This document shows, in pieces, positions 1 through 9,243 of a stretch of 62,456 bases of DNA. A program made the translations under genes and the position numbers. The notes beneath the pieces are model-generated. The model saw only the letters and a program-made list of their open reading frames with translations. It ran no database searches and was not told the DNA's origin. Within the stretch, counting starts at the first letter, position 1. Every line of letters begins with the position of its first letter. The stretch is taken from positions 1-62,456 of the forward strand of contig CADCJI010000019.1 of the NCBI GenBank assembly GCA_902801625.1, given 5' to 3'. The stretch is from an uncultured Bacteroidia bacterium (GTDB taxonomy: Bacteria; Bacteroidota; Bacteroidia; Bacteroidales; F082).

Positions 1-2892
1 AATCACCGCAATTTCTTCAGGAGAAAGGTCATAAAGCTCATATACTTTTTGGTCTATTTCTTGCTCTAAAGAAGAAGTGTCGGCATAAGGGCTATTCTTC
101 TTTAATTGTATGATTTTCTTTGCATTTGATGAAATAAGCTCCTGAGTAGCACTATCTGCTTTAACAAATGGAAGCTGCTCGATGGTTGATTTGTTTATCG
201 CCAAATACCCACCAGCAAGGTGTTTGTCTTTAAATTTACTACGCAGATAGTATGACGTATATTTTGAATTCAGCAATCCCGTTATATAATAAGGGCTATA
301 ATTATTGAATGCAGTAATTGCATATGCACCAACTCCAAGAGCAAGAGGAGTGTCAACGTATGTTGCTTCTATTACTTTTGTCATTCCTGCAATTACTATC
401 TTAGGAGACATCCACATTCTTAGCTTACTATTTGCGACATTACAATCCTTTCTGATGTATGCTTTATGGTATTTTGATTTCATATATCGAACATCAGTAT
501 TATTATATTGATACCTATCAATATTACCACTTACTGTAAATGGAATAACATTCTCCCTTTCTCCATCTACAACATATTCCTTAATTATTTGGGCCTCAAA
601 TCCTGTAGCCCCAGAGCACACTTCTATTCCACATTCTTTTAATATAGAAGAAGCTGTCATTTCATTAATTGGCTTGGCCTTATTGAGTAACAAATCATCG
701 TATTTATCCAGCGCATATTTACAAAAATCTTTATCTAATAGTTTTGAACCGCTCAAAATAATAGGATAAACGCTTGCGTTTTTAAAAACCTTAAACACAG
801 AAACATCAACACTTGAATAAAGTCCTTTTTGCTCCAATAAATCCTTTGTCTTTTTTGCATAATCTGCAATCAAAAACTTGTTGGGGATAATCCAAAAGAA
901 AACATTCTTAGTTATCATCAACCCTCTGAGCAAAAACAATACATATATATCATAAGCGCCTGTTGCTTGTGGATAATTTTTCTTGTAAATCAACTTCTCA
1001 TATTCTGTTCTTGCCATTTCCACGGCACTGACATAAGGCGGATTCCCAATCACAATATCAAACCCACCCTTATCAAAAATATCCTTAAACCAAGTGTGCC
1101 AGAGGAAGAAGTCTTGGTTGGCGGAGGGGTCGAGTTGCTCCAACTTGGCGAGGAAGGTCGAGGTGCCGCCAACACTTTCGCGGATGAGGGTCTTCACCTC
1201 AGCATTGATGGCGCTTCGCATGGTTGCTTTCTTTTGATGGTCGGTGATGGAAAAATATTCGCGCAACAGGCGTTGCAAGTTCTTCTGGCTCAAATCGCTG
1301 TCGAGACCTATTATATACTGCGTGGAGGTGGATGGACGGCCAACGGTCTTGCCCGCAATACGGCTGAGGTCGAAACCGCCATAACTCTCAATCAAGCTGT
1401 TACCTTGCATGAACTTGTAGTCGAAGTTGGGCAGCGGCTCCGCCTTTTCGCTGTCCACCACGATGCTCAACCAGAAACGCAAACGGGCGATGTCGATGGC
1501 ACCACGCTCGATGTCCACGCCATAGATGTTGTTTTCAATGATTTCCTTTTTCAGTTGTAGGCGCGACATCTGCGTCCCTAAAGCTTCGCGACAACGCCAC
1601 AACTCATTCAGCAAGCCCATGGGGAATGCGCCTGAGCCAATGGCAGGGTCGCAGATTTTCACTTCGCGAAGGGCATTTGAGAGTGTGTCGCGGAAAGGCT
1701 CCAATTCGGGCTGCATCTCGTGGCTTTCCACAAAGGCACGAACAACGCCATCGGCAACATAGGGCAGTTTGGATGCAAGATGGGCTATCAACGACTCCTT
1801 GCACATATAGCGCACAATCTCCTTGGGGGTGTAGAAAGCGCCTTTGGCCTTGTTGTCCTCCAAAAGGCTCTCGAAGATTTTGCCCAACATCTCGGGGTCA
1901 ACACCAATCTCGGCATCATCGGGGTCGTTCTCGTCGACGGTGAAGTTGTAGGAAGCCAAGAAAGCGAAAAGATTGCTGAAGATGGATTCGGGCAGAACAA
2001 TCCTCAGGTTGTCAACGTCATCACGTTCAAACAGACCTCCGTTGAGGTAAGGGATGCTCGCCCATTTTACCACTATACTTTGTTGCCAGCCATTCCTGTT
2101 GAAAACCTGCTCGCGTTTGGCGGGTTCGGTGTTGAGAATGCCAAAGAAAAGCGGTTCAAGCACGCATTCCAGATAGTCGCTCCTACGATTGCTTTGGCTG
2201 AAAGTGTTGAGCATGAAGTTGGTATCGCCACAAAGCCAGCCTTTCTTTTGCAGGAAATGAAGAAAGACGATGCGCCCCATCAATTTCTTCACATAATCGT
2301 GATAGACGGCTCCCGTCTTTCCTTGTCGGGCTAATTCAGCCACAATGCGGTCGTAGTGGATGTGATACTCGTCGAAGAATTCGTCACTGAGTGCATCGAC
2401 GGAGAAAGCTTCGCGCAAGTCGTTTAAGACGAACCTTCCTCTTTTGGCGTATATGGTATCAAGTCGCTCCAAGGGTGTCTTATACTGTCCCTGCTCGTCG
2501 CCTAAGATGTACGAGAACCGCTTCGCGTTGGTGACACCTTCTTTCATGTCGCAGATGTACGACAAACGCCAGTGGCTTTCGTCGGCAAAAACGGCAATGG
2601 CAGCATCGACATCGTATTTCAGGTAAGGGGCAATCATCTTGCGCAATCCTACACGCTTACGACGCACATCGCTGCCTTGGGCAACACGGGTGTAGAAAAA
2701 GCCGAGTTCACGACCATCGGCATCGGTTTGGCGACCCATGTAATAACTGTTGTCGCCATCTGCTGTGGTATCAAGCAATTCGGGACGGGTGGAAATATCG
2801 TTGCAACCAAAAACGTTGTGGACTATTTCGTTGCAGTAAGTTGGGTAATCGAACTTCGCTTGGAAGATTTGTCGTATGATGGAGGTATTCAT
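1..2892 (-). CDS. Eco57I-type class I DNA methyltransferase (3' end cut by window edge)
   Basis: An open frame of 964 codons starts with ATG at 2892 and runs off the left edge without a stop. Its last visible residues (ELYDLSPEEI) are typical of the C-terminus of this family, so little is missing. SAM-binding motif I is DPAIGSGAF (around residues 414-424) and the adenine-N6 catalytic motif is NPPY (around residue 620), as in the Eco57I methylase family. Residues 640-950, the expected target-recognition part, are encoded by visibly AT-rich DNA (1-1000) compared with the first half, which suggests exchange of the specificity domain. It begins 11 nt after the helicase stop, in one operon with it. 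It should methylate DNA as the modification half of a restriction or defence locus. No nuclease motif was recognised in it. Family assignment is confident; the system name is not. Confidence 0.9.
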   Translation of the reverse strand, partial: MNTSIIRQIFQAKFDYPTYCNEIVHNVFGCNDISTRPELLDTTADGDNSYYMGRQTDADGRELGFFYTRVAQGSDVRRKRVGLRKMIAPYLKYDVDAAIAVFADESHWRLSYICDMKEGVTNAKRFSYILGDEQGQYKTPLERLDTIYAKRGRFVLNDLREAFSVDALSDEFFDEYHIHYDRIVAELARQGKTGAVYHDYVKKLMGRIVFLHFLQKKGWLCGDTNFMLNTFSQSNRRSDYLECVLEPLFFGILNTEPAKREQVFNRNGWQQSIVVKWASIPYLNGGLFERDDVDNLRIVLPESIFSNLFAFLASYNFTVDENDPDDAEIGVDPEMLGKIFESLLEDNKAKGAFYTPKEIVRYMCKESLIAHLASKLPYVADGVVRAFVESHEMQPELEPFRDTLSNALREVKICDPAIGSGAFPMGLLNELWRCREALGTQMSRLQLKKEIIENNIYGVDIERGAIDIARLRFWLSIVVDSEKAEPLPNFDYKFMQGNSLIESYGGFDLSRIAGKTVGRPSTSTQYIIGLDSDLSQKNLQRLLREYFSITDHQKKATMRSAINAEVKTLIRESVGGTSTFLAKLEQLDPSANQDFFLWHTWFKDIFDKGGFDIVIGNPPYVSAVEMARTEYEKLIYKKNYPQATGAYDIYVLFLLRGLMITKNVFFWIIPNKFLIADYAKKTKDLLEQKGLYSSVDVSVFKVFKNASVYPIILSGSKLLDKDFCKYALDKYDDLLLNKAKPINEMTASSILKECGIEVCSGATGFEAQIIKEYVVDGERENVIPFTVSGNIDRYQYNNTDVRYMKSKYHKAYIRKDCNVANSKLRMWMSPKIVIAGMTKVIEATYVDTPLALGVGAYAITAFNNYSPYYITGLLNSKYTSYYLRSKFKDKHLAGGYLAINKSTIEQLPFVKADSATQELISSNAKKIIQLKKNSPYADTSSLEQEIDQKVYELYDLSPEEIAVI

Positions 2893-2903
2893 GTTTTTGA
2901 GTG

Positions 2904-5900
2904 TTAAATGAATGTTTCGGAAAGAATGATGTCGGCAGTGGTGAGTGCCACTTGTTTGGTGGCAGTTGGCGTTTCTGGTTGGCTGTAGCGTTTGTCCAAC
3001 TCCTCAAGTTGTTCCAGGATTTTTATGGATGGCGAAGGCTCTTTCTTCTGCTTTTTTGAAATGCGGTTCAAGGCATCGGCCAGTTGGTTGTAGGTTCCGC
3101 GTTCCACTATCTGTTTCAAGCGGTCAACGGTATGGCGACCTTCATCATCAAACAAGGGGCGTATCTCACGCAGGAAAGCTGCGGCTTTCTTGGCATCGTT
3201 GTCCTTGCTACCGATTTTGAGCTTTTCTTCTTGAGCCTCGCTCTGCTGGTCGAGGGTGTATTGCGCCAAAGCTTTCTGCACCTGCTCATAGTGGAGTTGC
3301 AAGCTGTCCCCAAATGGTACAGATTTTTCATCTGGTTCTGCATGGAAGAGGTCGGCAGCTTCAAGGAAAGAGAGTTCTCGGGTGGTGTCGCTAACGAGGT
3401 AGTAAGCCTTTTTATAAGGCGATGACAAATAAGAAATCGTGTGTGAAGAAGGAGCCGCTTGTGTAGCGAGACGGGCGCAACGGCTCTTTGGAGGCAACTG
3501 CTTGATTTTACGGTATAGTGCGGAATTGGTTTCGTGAAGTGCACGTACTTCGCTCAACAGTTCCAGGCTGCGGTCGGTTTCGTCGCGGACATCGGCATTG
3601 AAGAGTTTGAACTCATGCACCATTTCATCATGTGAATAGATTCTGGTGTCCTCGCCAAGGGCGGAATGGAAACTCTGCAACTTGATGAGGGAGTTTTTCT
3701 TCAGGCTGATGATGGCATCACCTGGGTCGGAAGGATAGAACATATAGTTGTGAATCGCGTTGGCGGTGGAGCCGATACGGTTCACACGGCCGATGCGTTG
3801 CATCAGACGGGTGGCGTTCCACGGGCTGTCGTAGTTGACAATCACATTGGCCCGATGCAGATTGACGCCCTCGGCCAACACATCGGAAGTGATGATGATG
3901 TTATAGTCGTTGCGCCATTCTTTCTTATACTTTGCGTCAAAGTTGGCTTTGATGGTGTCGCGCAGACGGTTGCGACTTTTGGCGCAAACATGTCGCTGCG
4001 ATTCAAGCGTTGTTTCAACTCCTTTTCCAAATAATTGACGGTATCCACGCTTTCGCTAAACACCACGAGCTTGCCGCCAGGGTTCTTCTTCTTGTCGAAC
4101 AATTCGCCTTGCAACATGGTGATGAAGAGTTCCAGTTTGGGGTCAGATTTCACTTTCTCCCATCGTTTGCACAATTTGTCCAATACATCGGCATCGTATT
4201 CCAACATGGGCAGGAAATCGGGCAGGAAGTCAGCAGCATGGAAGAGAATCTCTTTTTGGTCGAGTCCCTTGCCGATGGCCAGTTCAATGATTTCGTCCAA
4301 CTCTATGCCGTCAGCTTGCAACTTTTTCACATTCAAATCTGGCGCAATGATGACCTTGTCTTCCTCGAACATCTTAATCATTCCTTTAGTGGCATCAAGT
4401 AGGGTGTGAAGCGATTTCTTGAAAGCATCGAAACTACTTTCCAAGCGTTTGACCATGTGTGTCTGATAGATGGAGGCCAACGAATCGGCCATGTGCTTTG
4501 CCATTTTCCCAGAAGTAACTTTGTAGGACGGGCAATACTCTATGGCACGATAACGGGCATAACGCAAACCGCTTCCGTCGAACATGTCCGGGTTTACCTC
4601 TTTCAGGTTAGCCGATGGCGTGTCCACTAACTTGATATAGGTGTCAATAAAGAGTTTAAGTACTTGAGGTGACATTTGATAGGTGCGGTCGGTGGGATCG
4701 AGCAACTGAGGGAAGTGTATCTCGTTGGCATAGCGGGGCTCATGCTGGATGTTGCTGCGGGTACGGCGCACCATCACCTTCTCCAGCACCTTGTGACGAA
4801 GTTCCTGATTGATGGCATCGATGCGGCTGGTAAGGAACTCGGCACTCAAGGTTCGGCGTTGCGACATGAGGCTCTTGAATTCCTTAATCCAAGGGGCAAA
4901 GGTGTCGGCGATGTTGGAAACACCATCAATCGTGCAACGGGCGGTGTCCTGGAACAACAACAGTTGGTTCTTGATGTCTTCTGGCGTGTTATTGAGTGGC
5001 GTGGCCGAAAGCAGCAGCACACGCTTGTTGCCTTTGACATTACCTTTGTTCAATCGTGTCGACTTGCAGATGCGTTGAAGCAGGTCGTAATTGCCTGTGC
5101 TGTCGTGACGGAAGTTGTGCGCCTCATCAACGATGATGAGGTCGTAGTAACCAGGCTGGCTGTAGTTGTTGGTGCCCTCAATGACCTTATCCAAGCTACC
5201 GTTGCTGACAAACTGGCTATAGTTGTTCTTGATTTGGAAATCGCGGAAAGTGTCTTCCCAATTGCTTTGCACCGCAGGAGGAAAGATGACAAGAATACGG
5301 GTGTTGTTGCCGTTGGCGGCGATAAACCGCTGGGCAATCATGGCAGCCACCACGGTTTTGCCCAGACCCACCACATCGGCAATGAAACAACCACCATGCT
5401 GCATCATGATATTGTACCCTTGCACTACGGCGTCACGTTGGTAGGTGAGGTTGTCGTAATTGTCGGGCAGATGAGGAATGAAATCGTCTTCGACCTGATC
5501 GCCGAAATGGTCGATGAGCATCCGCATATAAAGTTCGTAGGGTGTGGGCTGATGTTCTTCTGGGGTCAGATGGGTTTTGCCAACGATAGGATTCACATCG
5601 TCCATGGTCACTGGGATGGCATCTTTCCAAAGGCTTTGAAACTCTTCCTCGCAGTACTGCACATCGTCGTAGTCCTTCATGGCCACGTTCAATTCGTAGC
5701 GTGGCGGTTCGGTGGTGCCGAGCCCCTGTGCGCTGAGGTTGCTGCTACCCATGATGACCCAGCCGTCGCTATGTTCATTATGGCTTTTCGGCAGACAGAG
5801 ATAGAATTTCGCGTGAAGGTCTTTGGTGGGATGGATGCGCAACTGCAACCGATTGTTGGCAATGTCAGCGCAGAACTGCCGGATGCCTTCATCGACTTCT

Positions 5901-6208
5901 GACGAATATTCGGAGTGGTAGACATCACGAAGGAAGTCCTCGCAATACTGTTCAAGCGTTGCTTCTTTGTTTTCGAAGAAAAACTTACCAGTGAGTTGCG
6001 ATTGGCGGAAGAGATTGTCGATATTGATGCCAACGAGAATCCGTATCTCAGTGACATTTTCCAATTCCTTGCGCAGTTTGAAGTAGCCGCTGGAACGAAA
6101 ATAGCCAACCACGGCATGAAAGATGTCGAAGTTGGCCATGGCTGAGGCGATGCCGTGGAACTTGTCCATCAGCGTCGATTCGATATTATTGAAGAACTTG
6201 GTGCTCAT
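2904..6208 (-). CDS. PLD-nuclease / SNF2-family helicase, interrupted by a frameshift
   Basis: Two frames on the minus strand form one protein. The upstream frame carries an N-terminal PLD-like domain (HAKFYL then GSSNLSAQGL) and helicase motifs VVGLGKT (Walker A), VDEAH and SATPLNN. The downstream frame carries motifs V-VI (DVLAEGVNLHRANVIVNYDSPWNATRLMQRIGRVNRIG, given here as two adjacent blocks: DVLAEGVNLHR and QRIGRVNRIG). They join at an A-run (T4 on the plus strand, 3977-3980); one extra A would read straight through FAPK-SRNRLRDTIKANF. The start at 6208 (MSTKFF) is chosen because the 37 upstream residues look non-coding and are low in family character. With the following methyltransferase it forms a PLD-helicase plus Eco57I-methylase defence-type operon. 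Whether the shift is a sequencing error, a mutation or programmed slippage cannot be told from one sequence. Confidence 0.82.
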
Positions 6209-6274
6209 GATGTATCTCGGTCGGGCGCTTCGCCTTTCCGAGACATCACAAAAAGAATCCGTGAACTTCTGTCT

Positions 6275-6382
6275 GGACCGAGGTTCTCGACTACCTACAC
6301 TACAAACAAGAAAGCCCACGGATATACCGTGAGCGTTCTGCTTTCTTGAGTAGTGTAGTTGAAATTGTCGAGATTTCGGTCC
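6275..6382. repeat. long imperfect inverted repeat in the leader of the restriction-type operon
   Basis: The left arm (6275-6315, starting GGACCGAGGTTCTCGAC, with TACACTAC and CAAGAAAGC inside) pairs with the right arm (6340-6382, GCTTTCTTGAGTAGTGTAG to CGAGATTTCGGTCC). A second small palindrome, CACGGATATACCGTG, fills the loop at 6317-6331. It lies between the promoter-like box at 6469-6476 and the helicase start at 6208, so it would be in the 5' leader. It could be an attenuator, an operator or a small mobile palindrome. Confidence 0.7.
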
Positions 6383-6468
6383 ACTTGAAAAGCAAAAACG
6401 CTTTATATCAATATGTTATCTAATCGGTTGTCTTCTGTGTTGGTATGTTCTTTTTGGGTTGATGAGGG

Positions 6469-6476
6469 CAAAGATA
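6469..6476 (-). promoter_or_regulatory. -7 box for the helicase/methylase operon
   Basis: TATCTTTG on the minus strand matches the Bacteroidota -7 consensus. It would give a leader of about 255 nt containing the long inverted repeat. A well-placed TTG -33 is not obvious. Confidence 0.5.
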
Positions 6477-6873
6477 GACAAACTTTGGAAAATGTTGAAC
6501 AAAAAAGTTCAAATCCTTATAAACAATTGGCATTGTGCGGCTCGGGAGACTGTTTTTGTTCGGAAAAAATGGGAAAAAGTATCAAAAAGATAACATCAAA
6601 ACAAAAATCCATTTTCACCTCACCATCCCCAAAATCACCTCGGGCGCGATGGTCATTTCAGTGACGGCACAAAGGCCTGCACCGATGTGCATGAAGTGCC
6701 AATTTGGCACTTCAAACTCTTATGTTTTTCTTTCGTCAAATTCCATTACGCCAGATTAAGATTTAAATTAATAAGAGTTTTTTTGCAGCAGTTTCGCTCC
6801 CGTCCGTTGGCGACTAAATATAACCTTCGGATGTGTAGGCCAAAAGCAGCACTAATCTGGTTTGGTACATCGA
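6477..6873. other. non-coding stretch between divergent units
   Basis: No convincing gene was found. The stretch holds a perfect small palindrome AAGTGCCAATTTGGCACTT (6696-6714) and a short minus-strand frame (6615-6692) with a hexapeptide-transferase-like look that is too short to call a gene. It ends in the terminator at 6874-6933. Confidence 0.5.
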
Positions 6874-6933
6874 AATAAAAACACTCCGACGAGAAAGACC
6901 TTTAGGGATCACTTATCGTCGGAGTTTTTATTT
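6874..6933. terminator. bidirectional intrinsic terminator
   Basis: The stem ACTCCGACGA (6882-6891) pairs with TCGTCGGAGT (6916-6925), flanked by an A-run on the left and a T-run on the right, so it could work on both strands. It is orphaned now: no recognisable gene ends just before it on either strand. Confidence 0.75.
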
Positions 6934-6998
6934 GCTTCCAGCCCGTCAACAACCAGTTTACTTTATCGCCATTCCAGAGCGACACATTGGTGAAAGAA

Positions 6999-7029
6999 TT
7001 GGATTAACTGCCATAAATTTGTAATTTTG
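6999..7029 (+). promoter_or_regulatory. promoter of the LD-carboxypeptidase gene
   Basis: TTG at 6999-7001 and TAATTTTG at 7022-7029 are 20 nt apart, a textbook Bacteroidota -33/-7 arrangement. It sits 42 nt before the ATG. Confidence 0.75.
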
Positions 7030-7071
7030 CAGCTCGAACAATGTTGAAAAACAAAATAAAAGCATAAAAAC

Positions 7072-8178
7072 ATGAAAAATCAGACTTCATGCTGGGTGCT
7101 TGCCGCCATCCTTACCCTCTGCGGCGCAATGACATCATGCCATAAGGCACCTGTCAACCCTGAGAGCGAAACGATAGTGTTGGATTGCACGAAACCAGAC
7201 TACCTGAAGGCGGGTGACACAGTGGCACTCATATCGCCTTCGTACTACACGCCGATGGAGAATGTAGAACTCACTGCCGAAGTGCTCCGCAACTGGGGAT
7301 TGACACCCATCATCGGCCCCAATGTGGGCAAGATCTACCAAGGCAAGTATGCCGGCACGGTTGAGGAACGAGTGAGCGACCTTCGCTGGGCCTTCAACCA
7401 ACAGTCTGTCAAGGCCGTCCTCTGCAACCGAGGCGGATATGGCACCATTCAACTTATCAACCGACTGTCGCTCGACGAACTCAAGACCCACCCAAAATGG
7501 CTCGTGGGCTTCAGCGATATCACCACACTTCATGGACTGCTAAACCGTGCCGAAGTGATGGGCATACATGGAACGATGAGCTCATTCCTTGCCGCCGGCG
7601 GCACAGACCCCACCAGCACGCTGATGCGCGACTTGTTGATGGGCCAAGTTCCCCGCTACGAACTTCCCGCGCACCCTCAAAACATTGAAGGACAAGCCCA
7701 AGGCGTGTTGGTAGGTGGCAACCTCTGCACTTTCGCCCCCAACCTCGGCACCCAAGCCGATGCCACGCTGGCCAACGACCTCATCTTGTTCATCGAGGAG
7801 GTGGGAGAATCCATGCACAACATCGACCGGCAGTTTAACATGCTGATCATGAACGGCGTACTCGACCGATGCAAAGGTGTCATCCTTGGAGAATTCGTCA
7901 GCTGCGGCAACGAATTTGAGTATGAGAGTGTTGAAGCGATGCTTTGCTCCTACTTGTCCGCCTATCACATTCCTGTGCTGTGCGGTTTCCCCGCTGGACA
8001 TGACGACGTCAATCTTCCCCTCGTATTGGGCGCTCCTGTCACCCTTGACGTGCGTGCCGATGGCGCCTCGCTTCAATTCGACATCGAAGGCCAACAAACC
8101 ATGGTTCATACTGCCGACCTCTCCTCCACAAGGACTTCTCTGGAGCATCGCCTTCAAAGTGCTGGAAAGCTGGAATAA
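7072..8178 (+). CDS. LD-carboxypeptidase, S66 family, lipoprotein form
   Basis: This 368-aa serine peptidase of the S66 family cleaves the L,D bond of the terminal D-Ala of murein tetrapeptides in peptidoglycan recycling. The nucleophile is Ser148 in GFSD. The acidic partner lies in LFIEEVGE (about 240-246) and the histidine is H310 in AGHDDVNLPL. Unlike the classical cytosolic enzyme it begins with a signal peptide and lipobox (AMTSC, Cys23), so it is predicted to be anchored in the envelope. It has its own promoter and is monocistronic. The family is clear; the periplasmic location is inferred from the signal. Confidence 0.93.
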   Translation: MKNQTSCWVLAAILTLCGAMTSCHKAPVNPESETIVLDCTKPDYLKAGDTVALISPSYYTPMENVELTAEVLRNWGLTPIIGPNVGKIYQGKYAGTVEERVSDLRWAFNQQSVKAVLCNRGGYGTIQLINRLSLDELKTHPKWLVGFSDITTLHGLLNRAEVMGIHGTMSSFLAAGGTDPTSTLMRDLLMGQVPRYELPAHPQNIEGQAQGVLVGGNLCTFAPNLGTQADATLANDLILFIEEVGESMHNIDRQFNMLIMNGVLDRCKGVILGEFVSCGNEFEYESVEAMLCSYLSAYHIPVLCGFPAGHDDVNLPLVLGAPVTLDVRADGASLQFDIEGQQTMVHTADLSSTRTSLEHRLQSAGKLE

Positions 8179-8378
8179 CCACGACTAAGCGAGCCTTTTG
8201 AGAGCTGGGAATCGTCCCTTTTTTCACCAACGCCATACTAGGCTATTCCAACAAGGAACTCACCCAGCCGAGGTTTTGGTTTGACGGCGAAGAGGACTCG
8301 CGAACTGATGAACATCCGCCGCGCCACAACAATGCTTTGAATCATATTCTAATCTGTTCAAAATATCTTCAAAAATAC

Positions 8379-8386
8379 TACTTTTG
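8379..8386 (+). promoter_or_regulatory. -7 box of the DUF5714 gene
   Basis: TACTTTTG lies 17 nt before the ATG at 8404, supporting the lipoprotein start rather than the internal Met at 8494. Confidence 0.6.
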
Positions 8387-8403
8387 CAGCAAATCCAATT
8401 CAA

Positions 8404-9207
8404 ATGAAGAAGGTATTAATCATCGTGGCAGGCGTTCTGGGTTTCATCCTCGCGGCTTGCACGGAAAATGAACCTAAAAAAGAGACAACCGTTATGAGTA
8501 ATGAAGAATGTTTGATTTGTGGTGCGCCATTGGAATACCTTGAACAGGACACGCTGATGGAGTGCGTAGTATGCCATAAAAAAGAGCCTAGCAAGACCTG
8601 TTGTGTCAAGGGACATTACGTTTGCTCCAACTGCCATACCGCCGGCATGGACTCCATCATCGCCTTGTGTTTGGAAGAGACTTCCAAAGACCCTATCGCC
8701 ATTCTGGAGAAGATGATGTCGCAACCGTTCTGCCACATGCACGGTCCTGAACACCACGTGCTGGTAGGAGCCGCTTTGCTGACAGCCTACAACAATGCCG
8801 TACCAGCTGATACGATGAAGATAGACCTGCAATCAGGTCTCTTGGAAGTGATGAGTCGCGGAAGACAAGTGCCTGGTGGTGCTTGCGGTTATATGGGTGC
8901 TTGTGGCGCTGCCATCAGCACGGGTATCTTTATGTCGGTGGTCACTTGCAACACGCCACTCTCCACTGAGACCTGGCAACTTTGCAACCTGATGACTGCC
9001 AAAGCTCTTGAACAAGTGGCTTTGAACGGTGGCCCACGTTGCTGCAAGCGTGATTCCTATCTGTCGATACTCACGGCTGTGGATTTCGTGAAGGAACACC
9101 TCGGCGTAGAGATGGAGAAACCCGTAGTGAAATGCTCGCGCAGCCAAATCAACAACCAATGCATCGGCAAGAAATGCCCTTTCTCGCCCGTACAAGATGA
9201 AAACTAA
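8404..9207 (+). CDS. DUF5714-family Cys-rich protein with lipoprotein signal
   Basis: The 267-aa product has paired-cysteine motifs near the N-terminus (CLICG, CVVCHK, CCVKGHYVCSNCH), a His-rich segment (CHMHGPEHH) and a glycine-rich CGYMGACGAA stretch, all typical of DUF5714, a family of unknown function often linked to metal or thiol chemistry. The first 20 residues form a signal peptide with a lipobox (ILAACTE). Because the promoter box is just upstream, this start looks real, which would make it an exported member of a family usually read as cytosolic. The next gene, an alcohol dehydrogenase, begins 36 nt downstream in the same direction. The biochemical role is unknown. Confidence 0.8.
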   Translation: MKKVLIIVAGVLGFILAACTENEPKKETTVMSNEECLICGAPLEYLEQDTLMECVVCHKKEPSKTCCVKGHYVCSNCHTAGMDSIIALCLEETSKDPIAILEKMMSQPFCHMHGPEHHVLVGAALLTAYNNAVPADTMKIDLQSGLLEVMSRGRQVPGGACGYMGACGAAISTGIFMSVVTCNTPLSTETWQLCNLMTAKALEQVALNGGPRCCKRDSYLSILTAVDFVKEHLGVEMEKPVVKCSRSQINNQCIGKKCPFSPVQDEN

Positions 9208-9243
9208 CAAACTAAACTACAATCGTTTAATACTTTGACAAAA

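Noticed and set aside
4676-5902. Long plus-strand open frame (408 codons) opposite the helicase gene
   Set aside because: It is antisense to the helicase whose motifs are clear in the opposite strand; it has no recognisable domain.
6615-6692. Short minus-strand frame (MHIGAGLCAVTEM…VILGMVR) with a hexapeptide-transferase look
   Set aside because: Only 25 residues, no promoter or ribosome site, and the similarity is weak. A decayed fragment is possible but not supported.
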